Part shown: positions 48,193 to 58,910 of the stretch, piece after piece
Layout of the letters: every line of letters begins with the position of its first letter
How positions within the stretch are numbered: the stretch's first letter is position 1
Assembly (NCBI GenBank): GCA_029204225.1
Contig: CM055108.1
Span: 9,359,849-9,423,848 of the forward strand
DNA from: Diphasiastrum complanatum
Lineage: Eukaryota; Streptophyta; Lycopodiopsida; Lycopodiales; Lycopodiaceae
Direction of reading: 5' to 3'
Length of the DNA: 64,000 nt
Position numbers and translations under genes: made by a program
Notes under the pieces: generated by a model
What the model saw: the letters and a program-made list of their open reading frames with translations, nothing else
Told to the model about the DNA's origin: nothing
Database searches by the model: none

Positions 48193-48839
48193 TGTGAAAA
48201 TTGTCAACATTTCCTTGTCTAGTTTTAGGCCAAAATTGCTAAAAATGGCACATAGTTTAGGATCTGACTTTTCACACGTGTGAAACAGGTCTAGATATTT
48301 TTAGTAAGTGTATTTTTTCAGTATGAAGAAGTGTCAAACTTCAAGACCTTCGAAATGAGTCCATTTTCATGTATTTTGGACATATATGCCAATTTTACCT
48401 ATATAGGGCATATTTTAGGTAAGGAGGGTCTAGAGAGAGGAGAGAGAGTCATCTCTCTCAGCTATATATAGCAGGTAGGCCGTGGAGAAACAGGTTGGAG
48501 CAGATCCATTGTATTCATTTGCTTAATGAGAGATTTTTCTATTGGGTTCTCCTTCCATTGTTGGCATTGTGTAGTGATTGAGTTCAAGCTTTGTGTGTAT
48601 GATCTTAGGTGCTTTCCAAAAGTGGTAGGCTGATGTATTATGGACTGTATAATGCTATTTTGGGCCGCACTTGATGTTTATGGAAGTTTCCATTTGTGAT
48701 AAATGCTTTTTGATCAAGTTCTTTGCATTCTAGGTAGCATAGAATGTGTTGCCAATTCCTAGCTTATGTAGTTTGGAGTGCAAGCATTCAAGCCAATGAT
48801 CTTGGAGTTTAGATCCACTTAGGATCTGTATTTTTCACA
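48193..48839 (+). repeat. 3' LTR of the young element
   Basis: 647 bp; no difference from the 5' LTR was seen on reading through both. The palindrome is at 48270-48285. Confidence 0.96.
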
Positions 48840-49436
48840 TCTCTGTCTATTCACTCAGTCAATTTTCCTCCAATCTTGGCATGCAACACTGGCAGAGCAA
48901 AACGAATCCTGCAATATCTGAAAGGCACCCACAATTTTTGGTTGATCTACGAAAGAGAGAAGGAATTTATCCTACAACACTACCATGACGCAAGTTGGAC
49001 TAGCTGCAAAGATGACAACAAGTCTGTAACAAGTGGATGTTCGTGGAGCTGTGATCAGTTGGACCTGCAAGAGGCAAACATTTGTGGCACAGTCTTCATG
49101 CGAAGCTAAATACATGGCAGCTTCAAAGGTGGAAAATGAGGTAATATGGCTAAAAATGATGCTAGAAGGGATTGGTATACCGCATCAAGACCCCTCCATC
49201 ATGAAGATGGATTTTCAGAGTGCTATTTATTTAGTCCAGGATCCAATTTTTCATTCAAAAACCAAACATCTATTTATGAAATACCATCATGTTCAAGATT
49301 TGATCTCGAAAGGAGAGTTCTGTGTCGAGTTCATAAGATCAGAAGATATGATTGCAGGCATGCTAACCAAGCCGCTGGACAAGCCACTATTTACAAAACA
49401 CCGAAGATCAATCAGAATTGGATGAAGAAGGTTACA
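48840..49436 (+). pseudogene. Copia RNase H (host element of the young insertion)
   Basis: Continues the frame interrupted at 43285: YSLSQFSSNLGMQHW, then AKRILQYLKGTHNFWLIYER, HYHDASWTSCKDDNKSVTSG, SSCEAKYMAASKVENEVIWLK, SKTKHLFMKYHHVQDL and GMLTKPLDKPLF. One frameshift near 49040. The purine run TTCAAGAGGGAG at 49439-49452 is the element's polypurine tract. Confidence 0.9.
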
Positions 49437-49453
49437 TTGTTCAAGAGGGAGTG

Positions 49454-49949
49454 TTAGAGATGGTGAACTCATGCAATCCTTCCGGCCAACAAATCGGTGC
49501 AACATGGACACCAAACTATCAAATTCCAATGCTAGTGCTGAGACAGACTTTGGCACAAATGAGTTGTCAGGTGACTCGAATTATCGGGCCTTAGTCTGTC
49601 GGATGTGAAGCTTTAAACTGTCATGCTCAACCATAAAGGAATGTTACAAGAGAATGTAGTTAATTTATTGTTTAACATAATTCTCCCTTGTAACGATTAG
49701 TTGAACTATCTTTTAATCCCATCTGGCAAGACATAAGTATAGACTTTTTTCAATAGAATAGAAGTGGATAATATACATAATACAAGTGTGATTGTGAGAG
49801 GAGCGTCAGCAGGCTGCCATGTCGTGATGCATTGCCGACTTACTCTGAGAAAACAAAATACCGAAGACATTTTATTCTTCCAACTGTTGAGAATGATGAC
49901 TGATGAATTTGTTGGCTTCGCAAAACTTTTGTGAAGGTGAATCAAGCAC
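49454..49949 (+). repeat. Probable 3' LTR of the host copia element
   Basis: Starts TGTTAGAGATGG just after the polypurine tract and is non-coding. Its right end is set only by a CA near 49948 and the start of a different LTR at 49960; no second copy is in the window. Confidence 0.55.
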
Positions 49950-49959
49950 GACTCTCTTC

Positions 49960-50592
49960 GTCTCGGATGGAGTTCGTATGCGATCGCTGGACACTGCCAG
50001 CTGAATCACTCCTACAGTCCTCTTGCGTGTAGTCAGTCACTACTGATCTACATTCATAAAATTAATACAACATTCAACATAGTTTCAACCGAAGTGCGGA
50101 ATTCAAAAAAATTAACAAGAAGAAACTCAAACACGTGATTAACAGTAGAAACATTTGCATTCGAGATCAGACACAACACGAATTGATATGTGCGTGAAGG
50201 CTACAATATCATCTATTGATTTTTTTTCTCTGATTCTTTGAGCACTACGTGCATATCCATACAGTGCATTGGCGTGAGAGAAATGCGGTTCTCTCACGAG
50301 TAATCGTCTCGCTTCGCAGACAGTTGGAACTTCTGATCCTAGACAAAATTGTCTTCGCACGCTGGCGGACAAGTATTTTGTATTTTTCATTTTGATTGCT
50401 TACTAGCATCAGACAATTACATTACACTATATGTGTATTCTGTTGATCTATATGTCAAGTATCATCCAGTAAGTATGGTCACTCTATGTAAATTTAAAAT
50501 AAGAGTGATTAAACATCTACAACTAATCAGGGAATTACAAGAGTGGCAGATTAGCCACGACCTAAAATGTATCTACTGACATCATACCATCA
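49960..50592 (-). repeat. LTR of copia family A, reverse orientation
   Basis: The minus strand starts TGATGGTATGATGTCAG at 50592 and follows the family A LTR to GAACTCCATCCGAG near 49960. The last part is missing where it meets the neighbouring LTR. Confidence 0.85.
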
Positions 50593-50916
50593 GATCAAAT
50601 ATCTGTACTTCTGGGTGCTTGCGTAATCTTAGCTGGTACTCTTTGGAGCGTGAGGGCAAAATGGGTTTTGTTTTGCTCGTATGTCTTTCTCTCATACTGG
50701 ACTGCAAAGGAATCTCGTTCGTGGATCTTTCGTGTTCGCGAACTGTTCGTCTTCGTCTCCTTTGACTTTGGTGTTTGTGAATCGTTTGTCTTCGTCTCCT
50801 TTGACTTACGTGTTCGCGAAACTCTTCGTATCTTGTGTCTCCAGATTTTTGAGTTCGCGAACATCTTTGTTAGATTGAGGGCTGAAAGCTAACAAGGCTT
50901 TGTAGTTAGAAATATT
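50593..50916 (-). other. TTCGTG/CGAAAC-rich spacer between RNase H and LTR
   Basis: Contains a ~42-bp unit (TTCGTCTTCGTCTCCTTTGACTT) twice, at about 50736 and 50788, plus GTTCGCGAAC-like words. Non-coding. The equivalent of 18340-18621. Confidence 0.6.
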
Positions 50917-51955
50917 TCATTTCTTTAGCTCCCTCTCAAAGCATGATAGCTTTACGATCCCGAGACTTCTCCTTTGTCTCTCAAAGAGTCCTTTGTCTAG
51001 GGCTTTGGTGAAGATGTCAGCAACCATGTCTTTCATTCCTATGAAGGTAATCTGCATCATCTTCTTTTCAATCAGATCCCTGATCAAGTGGTACTTGATC
51101 GCAATGTGCTTCATTCTAGAATGGAACACGTGATCTTTCGTCAGGTGTATTGCAAAGGTGTTGTCCATCTGCAAGACCAAAGGCTCGTTCCTTGTTTCGT
51201 CCAATTTGTCCAGAAACTGCCTTAGCCAAATTATTTCGTTGGCCATCTTCGCTGCTGCTACGTATTCTGCTTCGCAAGATGATTGGGCCACAACGGTCTG
51301 CTTCTTGCTGACCCAGAGAACTACTGCTCCTGATGCAATGGTGCATCCTCTTGAGACGCTTTTACAGTCGTCCTTGAGAGATGCCCAACTAGCATCTCTA
51401 TAGGCAAGTACCCTAAAGCCTGCACCACGACAATAACACAAGCCATAATCCCTCGTAATTGAAGATATTGCAAAATTTGTTTTGCAATCTTCCAATGTGT
51501 CGAGCCTGGATTTGTGTAGAATTGGCTCATCCTAAATATTGCATAAGCAATATCAGGACGTGTATTGTCAGCAAGGTACATTAGTGATCATATCAGCCTC
51601 TTGTAAGGTGTGAGCTGCATTTGTTCTCTCTGTTCCTCAGTTTTTGGAGAGTCATCATTCGTCAGCACCGTCCCTGCGAGAATTGGAGATTTAGCATCCC
51701 AAAGTCCTCTAGGATCTTCTGGGTGTATCTAGACTGGTGAAGGTATAACTTACCTCCCTCATAGTCCCTTTCAATTTGTAAGCCTAGGTAACACTTGGCT
51801 TCTCCCAGATCCATTATCTCGAAATGTTTCGAGATGTCTGCCTTTATTTCAGCTATTAGCTGCTCACTCCTGCAAAGTATCATAGTGTCGTCCACATACA
51901 CAGCCACAATGATGATCTGCCCATCTGTAACTCTGACATATACAGTGGAATCAGA
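50917..51955 (-). pseudogene. Copia family A: RT second half and RNase H
   Basis: The minus strand starts at 51955 with SDSTVYVRVTDGQIIIVAVY and the catalytic YVDDTMILC, then KHFEIMDLGEAKCYLGLQIE and KILEDFGML. Frameshifts lie near 51690-51590. RNase H is well kept (51495-50926: YRDASWASLKDDCKSVSRG, SCEAEYVAAAKMANEIIWLR, HIAIKYHLIRDLIEKK, MVADIFTKALDKGLFERQ). The first half of the same kind of RT lies at 52546-54120 on the opposite strand. Confidence 0.92.
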
Positions 51956-52545
51956 TGTTGGCTGATTCTGTTGAATCCCCAAGATACTCGGACAGAGCAA
52001 CTCAAGAGCACCTCTCACCTTAGACCAAGGAGGTCTCTGAGAAGACGAGACTAATGAAGACTGAGAGCTGAGTACTAGAGCCGAGGAATACTAGTTAGTA
52101 ATGACAAGTAAGAACTACGTAAGCCTCATGGTGAATCTCGGAAGATGGAATGACCATGTAGGAACTAGTATTTCTAGACAATGTATTAAATACAAGTAGG
52201 CCCCTCTTAAAGAAAGTAGAGTGAGCCACCTTTTGATGGTGACCTCTAGTGGAGAGCATTAATCCACTTGTAATTTGTGAAATGTGGAAATTCCACTAGG
52301 ATGCCACCTAAGGAGCTCTCTTGCTTATTTAAGAGACTCCCTCTTTGAGTAGAGGAGCTTTTTGTGAATTGTATCAACTCCATGCTGAAATGAGAAGAGC
52401 CTTCACAAGTTTGGTACAACCCTTGAGCTCCTTGATCGTGCTTATTTCTTGAGTGATGCATTTATGATCTTGCCCTTCCCTCCTTTTGTGTGTGGTTGTG
52501 GACTGTAGAGTGGATTAGGTTTGCTGCTTTTGTGGAGTGGATTAG
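51956..52545 (+). repeat. LTR of Gag-only family 1, 5' half
   Basis: Starts TGTTGGCTGATTCTG and runs through the blocks shared with 6594-7550 and 54121-55299 (reversed). It stops at GTGGATTAGCTTTG, where copia integrase begins. Only half of the ~1,180-bp LTR is present. Confidence 0.88.
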
Positions 52546-54120
52546 CTTTGGACTCCTACAGAACAACAAAGATTTTGGAGCTAGTGCACTCTGACATCTA
52601 CGGACCATTCAACGTGATTTCAGTAGGAGATTCAAAGTATTACATAACCTTCATTGATGACAAAATTTTCAAAGTGTACTTTATTCAGAATAAATATGAA
52701 GCGCTCGATAAATTCATAGAATATGTGAATCAGACAGAAAGATGCACAGGCAGCAAAGTGAAGCATATCAGAACAAATCGAGGTGGCGAATATATCTCGA
52801 ATCGCTTCACTGACTTCTGCTATGATCATGGCATGATTCATAGAAGAATTGCAACCTATACACCGCAGCACAATGGTGTTGCTGAATGAAAGAACAGGAC
52901 CCTAATGGAAGCAACCAGATGCATGATGGCCTACTCGAAAGCTCCAAGGGCACTGTGGGCTGAAGCAATAGCTATAGGCGCATACATCCAAAATAGGACA
53001 AGTAAGTCTGGTGTTCCTCACACGACACCACATGAGCTATGGTGGGGTAGAAAGCCCAACCTGTCTCACATCAGAATATTTGGCTGTGCAGCATATGCAC
53101 ATATTCCTGATAAGCTTTGAAAGAAGCTTGATGAGAAAGCCGAGCAAGAATTTCTAGTAGGTTATGACAATAATTCGTCATACTACATAATCTACATGCC
53201 AGACACGAACACTGCAAAAATAGTGAGGGATGTCAGATTTGATGAGAGCAGGACAATGGCCAATGAGGATCCTGTCAGCTACGAAGTTCTGGAGAGAAGT
53301 ACTATGACCTGCCGCCGGTGACAGAGGGAGCAGCAGACGAACACAAAAACAAAGATTTTTGAGTGTCTCCCATTCAAGCGACGAATCTGAAGAAAAAATA
53401 TTCGAGAGGCAACCTGCCGCCCTAGTTTCTGTAAACCAAGATGGTTTTGGACCGAGCAGAGCAGACAAGGGCAAAGGCATAGCTGTTCCAGGAGGACCTC
53501 CTAGAAGGTCGACAAGACCATGAAGAGTGCCAACAAGATATGTGCCATGCAGCTCAGCTTCCACATCATAAGAGTTCTGCAGGTTCAGTGAAAAACCACA
53601 GACTTTCGAGGAGGCGATTGAAGGTCCAGAAAAGGACACATGGATCCAAGCCATGAACAAAGAGATGAAGTCCATGAGGAAAAACTAGGTATGGCGTTGG
53701 AGCCATTACCACATAGGCGCAAGATTGTCAAATACAAATGGGTTTTCAAACTTAAATACGAACCAGATGGGAACATTATGAAATACAAGGCAAGACTGGT
53801 AGAAAAGGCTTTCTCTCAGAGATACAGTATTGACTATTTTGAAACCTTCTCTCCTGTTGTCAAACATTCGTTCCTACGTCTGTTATTTGCATATGCAGTA
53901 GCTTATGACCTCAGGATCCACATTGTGGCCGAGAAGACAACCTTCCTACATGGCGAATTAGACGAAGAGATCTACATGGATCAACCCCCAGGATATGTCT
54001 CGAATTCACTTCCTGACTATGAATGCAGAATGCATAGAAGCATCTACGGTCTCAAACAATCAGCCCGACAATGGTACAAGAAAAAAGATCAAGCCTTGAA
54101 ATCATGACAATTCAAGCCTC
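52546..54120 (+). pseudogene. Copia family A: integrase core to first half of RT
   Basis: Integrase: KILELVHSDIYGPF (first Asp), YYITFIDD, then HIRTNRGGEY, where the second catalytic Asp of RTDxGGE is Asn, and TPQHNGVAE with the Glu. Then MMAYSKAPRALWAEAI, IRIFGCAAYAHIP, a frameshifted linker, and RT start (YKWVFKLKYEPDGNIMKYKA, IDYFETFSPVVK, TTFLHGELDEEIYMDQPPG, SIYGLKQSARQWYKKKDQ). TGA stops at 52887-52889, 53118-53120 and 54106-54108 sit at expected Arg codons. It ends at 54120 exactly at an LTR end. Confidence 0.92.
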
Positions 54121-55299
54121 TGTTGGCTAATGTTTACAGATCCCCTGCTCTAGAGGATCTGTTTACTACAATTCTTTTACTTGCTTCTTCTTCAGAACTG
54201 TTTCTGCCTGTTACCAGGCTTCATGGCATTCATTAGATGTCTTCTTGTTCTTACAATGCCAAACCAGGCAGAAGGGAACAGATTCTCATTGTACTATAGT
54301 TTTTTGTCCTGTTTGTCAGAGGACTACTTAGGGTCGTCTCTCTTGAACGCACTTACATTCATACATATATGCAAGCCAAGAATATTCATTCACAGAACAG
54401 AGTGCAGTCCAAATGAACGTTCAACGGATTCTACAGCTACCTACGCTTAAAAATGAACTGAATCAGAGCCTACAATATACTAACACTGAGCTACACTTGC
54501 ATAAATTGAAAAAACAAGAATCAAGAACTAATCTACAACATGTTAGAAGTCCAAGAATCAAGAAACCAACCAGTCTTTTGATTCTTGGACAACCCAAGAA
54601 CATCAAGAACTGGACTGTAAAGAGATATGCAAGAACTACACTACAGATCCAGCCTATTTAGTTTACCAGAATGCTGGTTCCTACATTAATCCACAAGAAA
54701 GCAAGAAAGCTAATCCACTCCACAAAAGCAGCAAACCTAATCCACTCTACAGTCCACAACCACACACAAAAGGAGGGAAGGGCAAGATCATAAATGCATC
54801 ACTCAAGAAACAAGCATGATCAAGGAGCTCAAGGGTTGTACCAAACTCGTGAAGCTCTTCTCATTTCAGCATGGAGTTGATACAATTCACAAAAAGCTCT
54901 TCTACTCAAAGAGAGAGTCTCTTAAATAAGCAAGAGAGCTCCTTAGGTGGCATCCTAATGGAATTTTCACATTTCACAAATTATAAGTGGAATAATGCTC
55001 TCCACTAGAGGTCACCATCAAAAGGTGGCTCACTCTACTTTCTTTAAGAGGGGTCTACTTGCATTTAATACATTTGCCTAGAAATACTAGTTCCTACATG
55101 GTCATTCCATCTTCCGGGATTCACCATGAGGCTTACGTAGTTCTTACTTGTCATTACTAACTAGTATTCCTCGACTCTAATACTCGGCTCTCAGTATTCA
55201 TTAGTCTCGTCTTCTCAGAGACCTCCTTGGTCTAAGGTGAGAGGTGCTCTTGAGTTGCTCTGTCCGAGTATCTTGGGGATTCGACAGAATCAGCCAACA
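54121..55299 (-). repeat. Full-length LTR of Gag-only family 1
   Basis: 1,179 bp with perfect 8-bp inverted ends TGTTGGCT..AGCCAACA. It holds direct duplications near 54690-54740 (TAATCCACTC with AAGCAGCAAACC) and a TTAAATAAGC TATA-like region near 54930. Confidence 0.93.
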
Positions 55300-57555
55300 T
55301 CATCCCACCCTTAATGTGTTGTAGGACCCACTGCAATCCATATTGGACGATGTTGCTCCGCTTTTGCATTGGCATCTTTGAATGGTACTTGGAAAAGCGA
55401 AGATCTTCATTCGCTTACATAAAACCAAGTGCTTATTGTCGCCGATCTGTAACACAAAAATTGTCTTTTACAGATTGCCGCAATTTGATTAGAATGTCTT
55501 ATTGCTATAGGTGGTTGACATTCTCAAAATTGGAGGGCTCTCAACAGCTTCACAACTTGCATGCTCGATTGCTTTCCATGTGTCTCTTTGTTTTGTCACT
55601 TGTATCTTCTGGGAGGTCTGTGTCCTCCATTTGCTTCTGGGTGTTTCCATGGTTCTTCTCTTAGTTGAAATTCCAGTCTCAAGGAAAACCTTTGATCTGC
55701 AGATTACACAAACTTTGATTATCAGTCTCAAGGGGCTGGACTCATCAGAAACTGGTGGTAGGAACATATTTGGGTGGACAGTTTGGTATGGTAAAGAAAC
55801 ATGATGAAGGCTTGGTGGCAGGGTGAAGGAACTGATAGTTCTACAGTTGCAGCCTTGGGACCTTACAATGTCGAGCTTTGACCACCACTTGTTGGGTGAG
55901 GAGCTCACTTTATTTTGTAGGTTCACGGTTGTCTTCATCTTTTTCCATTTTTTTCTACAGCTCTTTCTTTTGATCCATTACTTTTGGATCTCTTTGGGCT
56001 TCATACGAGAAGGATTCAACTATCATTGCTCTAGAGAGTTTCTTTTGATCAAGACTAATCTGACTCAACTGTTGCTTAAGTTTTGTCCTTTCCTCCTCAG
56101 CTTCTTTGCTTGATTTCTTATGTTTTCTAGCTGCTTCGCCTGCTTCTTAGAACTTCGGTTGGCTGATCAACCATTGTAGGTGGCAATTGGTCTCCGCAAG
56201 ACATTTGCAATGATCTTTCAGCCGCTTTGGTAGAAGTAGTGAAATGATGATAAGCAAATAGATGGAAGGCAGGGCGGAGGTGGTGACATCGATAGATGGT
56301 GTGGACAATAGGCATGAGAATGGGCGCAAAAGTATGGCAAGAGGTCGGTTGAAGGAGACTGATTTCCCAATGTTTGTGTTTTCCTTTCTAAAGGATCTTC
56401 ATCATGACTGGGATACTTCTTCTAATTGAGTCTCTTTGGATCACCCAACTGCCTTCTTTAGCCTGGTCTTTTTCATATTTGACTTGTGACCTTGGCTGTC
56501 GATCTTGTTGATGTTGTTGTTGGCAGCGTACTACTCCAGTGGATCCAAGCAAATCCACTCTCTCCCCCCCCAAAAAATTTTTTGTTGGTTGGGATGTTGT
56601 TGCTGGTAACTGTTCATGCTCAAGATTGGATCGGCGTGTGGAGCACATAGTTGAGACACGTTGAACATGGGACTGGACTAAAGATTGAACAAATTTTAAC
56701 GAAATTTGTTTCAATCTTGTTGTAGTTGACTCAAAAATGAATATGATGATGAGATTCAAGAATCAACTCTAACGTGACAAAGATTTCTTAAAGTTTCAGT
56801 ATGCTCAAAGATCGTAAACTCTGTGCAAGGTGATCTGAAGGTGGGTATATGAATGAAAATGTGTTCTTGAGATGCTCTATGGAAGACTATCGTATAGTAG
56901 GTATTTCTCATGAAAAAATCAATCACACACTAGGAATGAAGAGCAACAAGGAAATAAACAAACTATACAGAGAGTGAGAACTGTATAGCACTTGTCGAAC
57001 AAAACTTGCATTCATCAACATTGATAAGTCACCTTGATAGTTGCAATATTCCATTGTTTGTAGAGTAAGGAGACTTACTCTCACATGCCCTTGTCAAAAC
57101 AAGGCAGGGTCGGTTACACTAAAATCTACCATCATGGATAGCAAATGTTGTAAGATATAGCTTGAGATGCAGGTATGGTTGAGGTACTATGTTCTGAGGA
57201 CCTCTCTGAACAAGAGATTCAGAACCAAATCTCTATATGGATTTTCAAATCGTAGATTTATTGTGGATTGGCACATTGGAAATCTGATCAGCATGTGTAA
57301 AGACAAATAGATTTGAGGTTGTAGAAGGGGAGAAAAATTGTCAATTCCTTGTGGAGGTTGCTCTTGTTTGGACATTGTAGCAGATGACGGAATATCGATT
57401 TCACTTTCTTTCGACAAGGAATCATTTCATATTAGTGTCTTCGGGCATTTTGGAGCTAGTATATTATGCGGTAATGTAGAAGTTTGCAAGAAACTTCTCA
57501 ATTGAGCAGCAGGTTTAACTGTTGGTTGCTATGGTGCTCATGTGTTTGTTGTGAG
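55300..57555 (-). other. Non-coding internal region of family 1 (gag to 3' LTR)
   Basis: About 2.25 kb. No protease, RT, RNase H or integrase motif is seen in any frame; open stretches are short. The same sequence, in the same order, recurs at 60585-62895 with point changes, so the region is a conserved part of the family and not random debris. Confidence 0.75.
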
Positions 57556-58910
57556 GATCCTATCGGGATTCATAATTGACGTGATGGGCAAGTAGGATCT
57601 TAGTTGGTTGTTTCGGACAGTCTTTGAAACTATGTTTTCTGATACAGTCGAGACACTCAGCATGGTACTGGGTCTTAACTGGACAATCAACCATGAAGTG
57701 GCCGGTTTCACCACAGATGAAACATCTGGTGTGCAATGGCCCTTGTATAACAGCGTAGCCATCTTGTATGGCTAGTGGTGCTAGACTTTCAGGTGGATAT
57801 TCATGATAAGTCAAGGCATTTCCAGACTGTGATGATTGTTCTTCATATTGTTGAACTGTATGTGTTTGGATAGGTCAATATGAAGGACAAGCATCAACAT
57901 GATGCGTAGCCCTGCAGTGTGGGCACCATATTGGTTTTTGTCTGTAAGGTACCTGTGCAGTGTTTGGCTGACCAGACATACTGCTTTGGATAGACTTCAA
58001 GTTAGTTTGAAACTCATTGGTGAGTTTCTCCATCTGTAGTTGATGTTGCTTATTAAGCAACTCCAATTGGGATTTTCAAAGCTGATCTCGGGTGTCCTCG
58101 ATCGGCTTTGACTCATGGGCAAGAGCACGTGGTGCTCGTCTTTCCCTGGATTCGTCAACATCTGATCCTTCATCTTCTTCCTTGATGGCATCAGACATAG
58201 CTAGTTTGAGGCTCATATATTCGTCATTTGATTTTAGCTCCCATCTAATCCATCTTGGAAGGCCGACTAAAAACTAGATGATGAGCATCTGTTTGGAGGG
58301 TTGTTCCTGTACTTGACTTTTGAGGCGTTTGAAACGCTCGATATAGTCTTGTATGCGTTCATCTTTTGTCATTTTGATGTTACTCAATTTGACAAAAGGG
58401 CTCTCGACCAAGCGAAAGGGCTTAAAACGCTTGATAAAGGACTCTTTTAAAATTGACCAGTCTGTCTTTTTGTCACGATCAAAGTTGAAAAACAATCACG
58501 TGCTTTAGCGATCATGGTCATCAAAAACAGTTGGACCATAGCATCGGGAGAGGTTTCGCCATACACATCACATGAATTCTCAAATATTTGCAGAAATCGT
58601 TGAGGGGCCGAACTACCGTCAAACTTTGGTAGATCTAACTTGGGTGTACGTCTTCAAGATGAGCATTGTGGATAACAGAAATGCCATTAAAGTTGGGTCT
58701 GGCCTGTGAGGGTTCAGCACCATAAAAATGGGCTCTGGCTCGTGAAGACTCGGCTCTATCAGGCTCTTGTCCCTCAAATAGGTTTGTGGATGCCTCTTGG
58801 AGTTCGGTCCTCATTCGGTAGAACCTATGACGTCTGATTTGTTCAGCGACAGGGGACCTGACCTCGTATGGATAATCGTTTGGAATTTCAGGGTTTTTTT
58901 GTTGGTCCAT
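57556..58910 (-). pseudogene. Gag of Gag-only family 1, copy 2 (frameshifted)
   Basis: Starts MDQQKNPEIPNDYPYEVRSP at 58910. Capsid part near 58500-58300 (NFDRDKKTDWSILKESFIKR, IQDYIERFKRLKSQVQEQ). Coiled-coil MELLNKQHQLQMEKLTNEFQ near 58066. Three zinc knuckles: CPHCRATHHVDAC (57930-57890), CFICGETGHFMVDC (57730-57690) and CLDCIRKHSFKDC (57655-57615). The middle one is canonical CX2CX4HX4C; the outer two are CX2CX3HX4C. The gag ends at HVNYESR near 57560. Frameshifts near 58500, 58250 and 57870. Confidence 0.85.

Larger units (their letters stand above)
43286..48839 (+). mobile_element. Young, complete, pol-less copia-type LTR retroelement with Gag and a novel long ORF
   Basis: Two 647-bp LTRs (43286-43932 and 48193-48839) look identical base for base by eye, with inverted ends TGTGAAAA..TTTTCACA. 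The PBS abuts the 5' LTR, and a purine tract GAAGAGGGAG abuts the 3' LTR. It sits inside a copia RNase H frame (SDLAFSV | YSLSQF) with TCTC repeated at both edges. The 4,260-bp inside holds a repeat-rich leader, an intact Gag (45104-45859) and an open frame ending at 48179 that is not pol. No protease, integrase, RT or RNase H motif occurs, so it must use enzymes supplied by another element. Confidence 0.92.

Noticed and set aside
43286-48839. Reading the young element as an autonomous copia with pol hidden in ORF2
   Set aside because: I looked for DSGA, HHCC, integrase D-D-E blocks, YVDD and RNase H signatures in ORF2 and found none, while the same signatures are easy to see in neighbouring copia copies.
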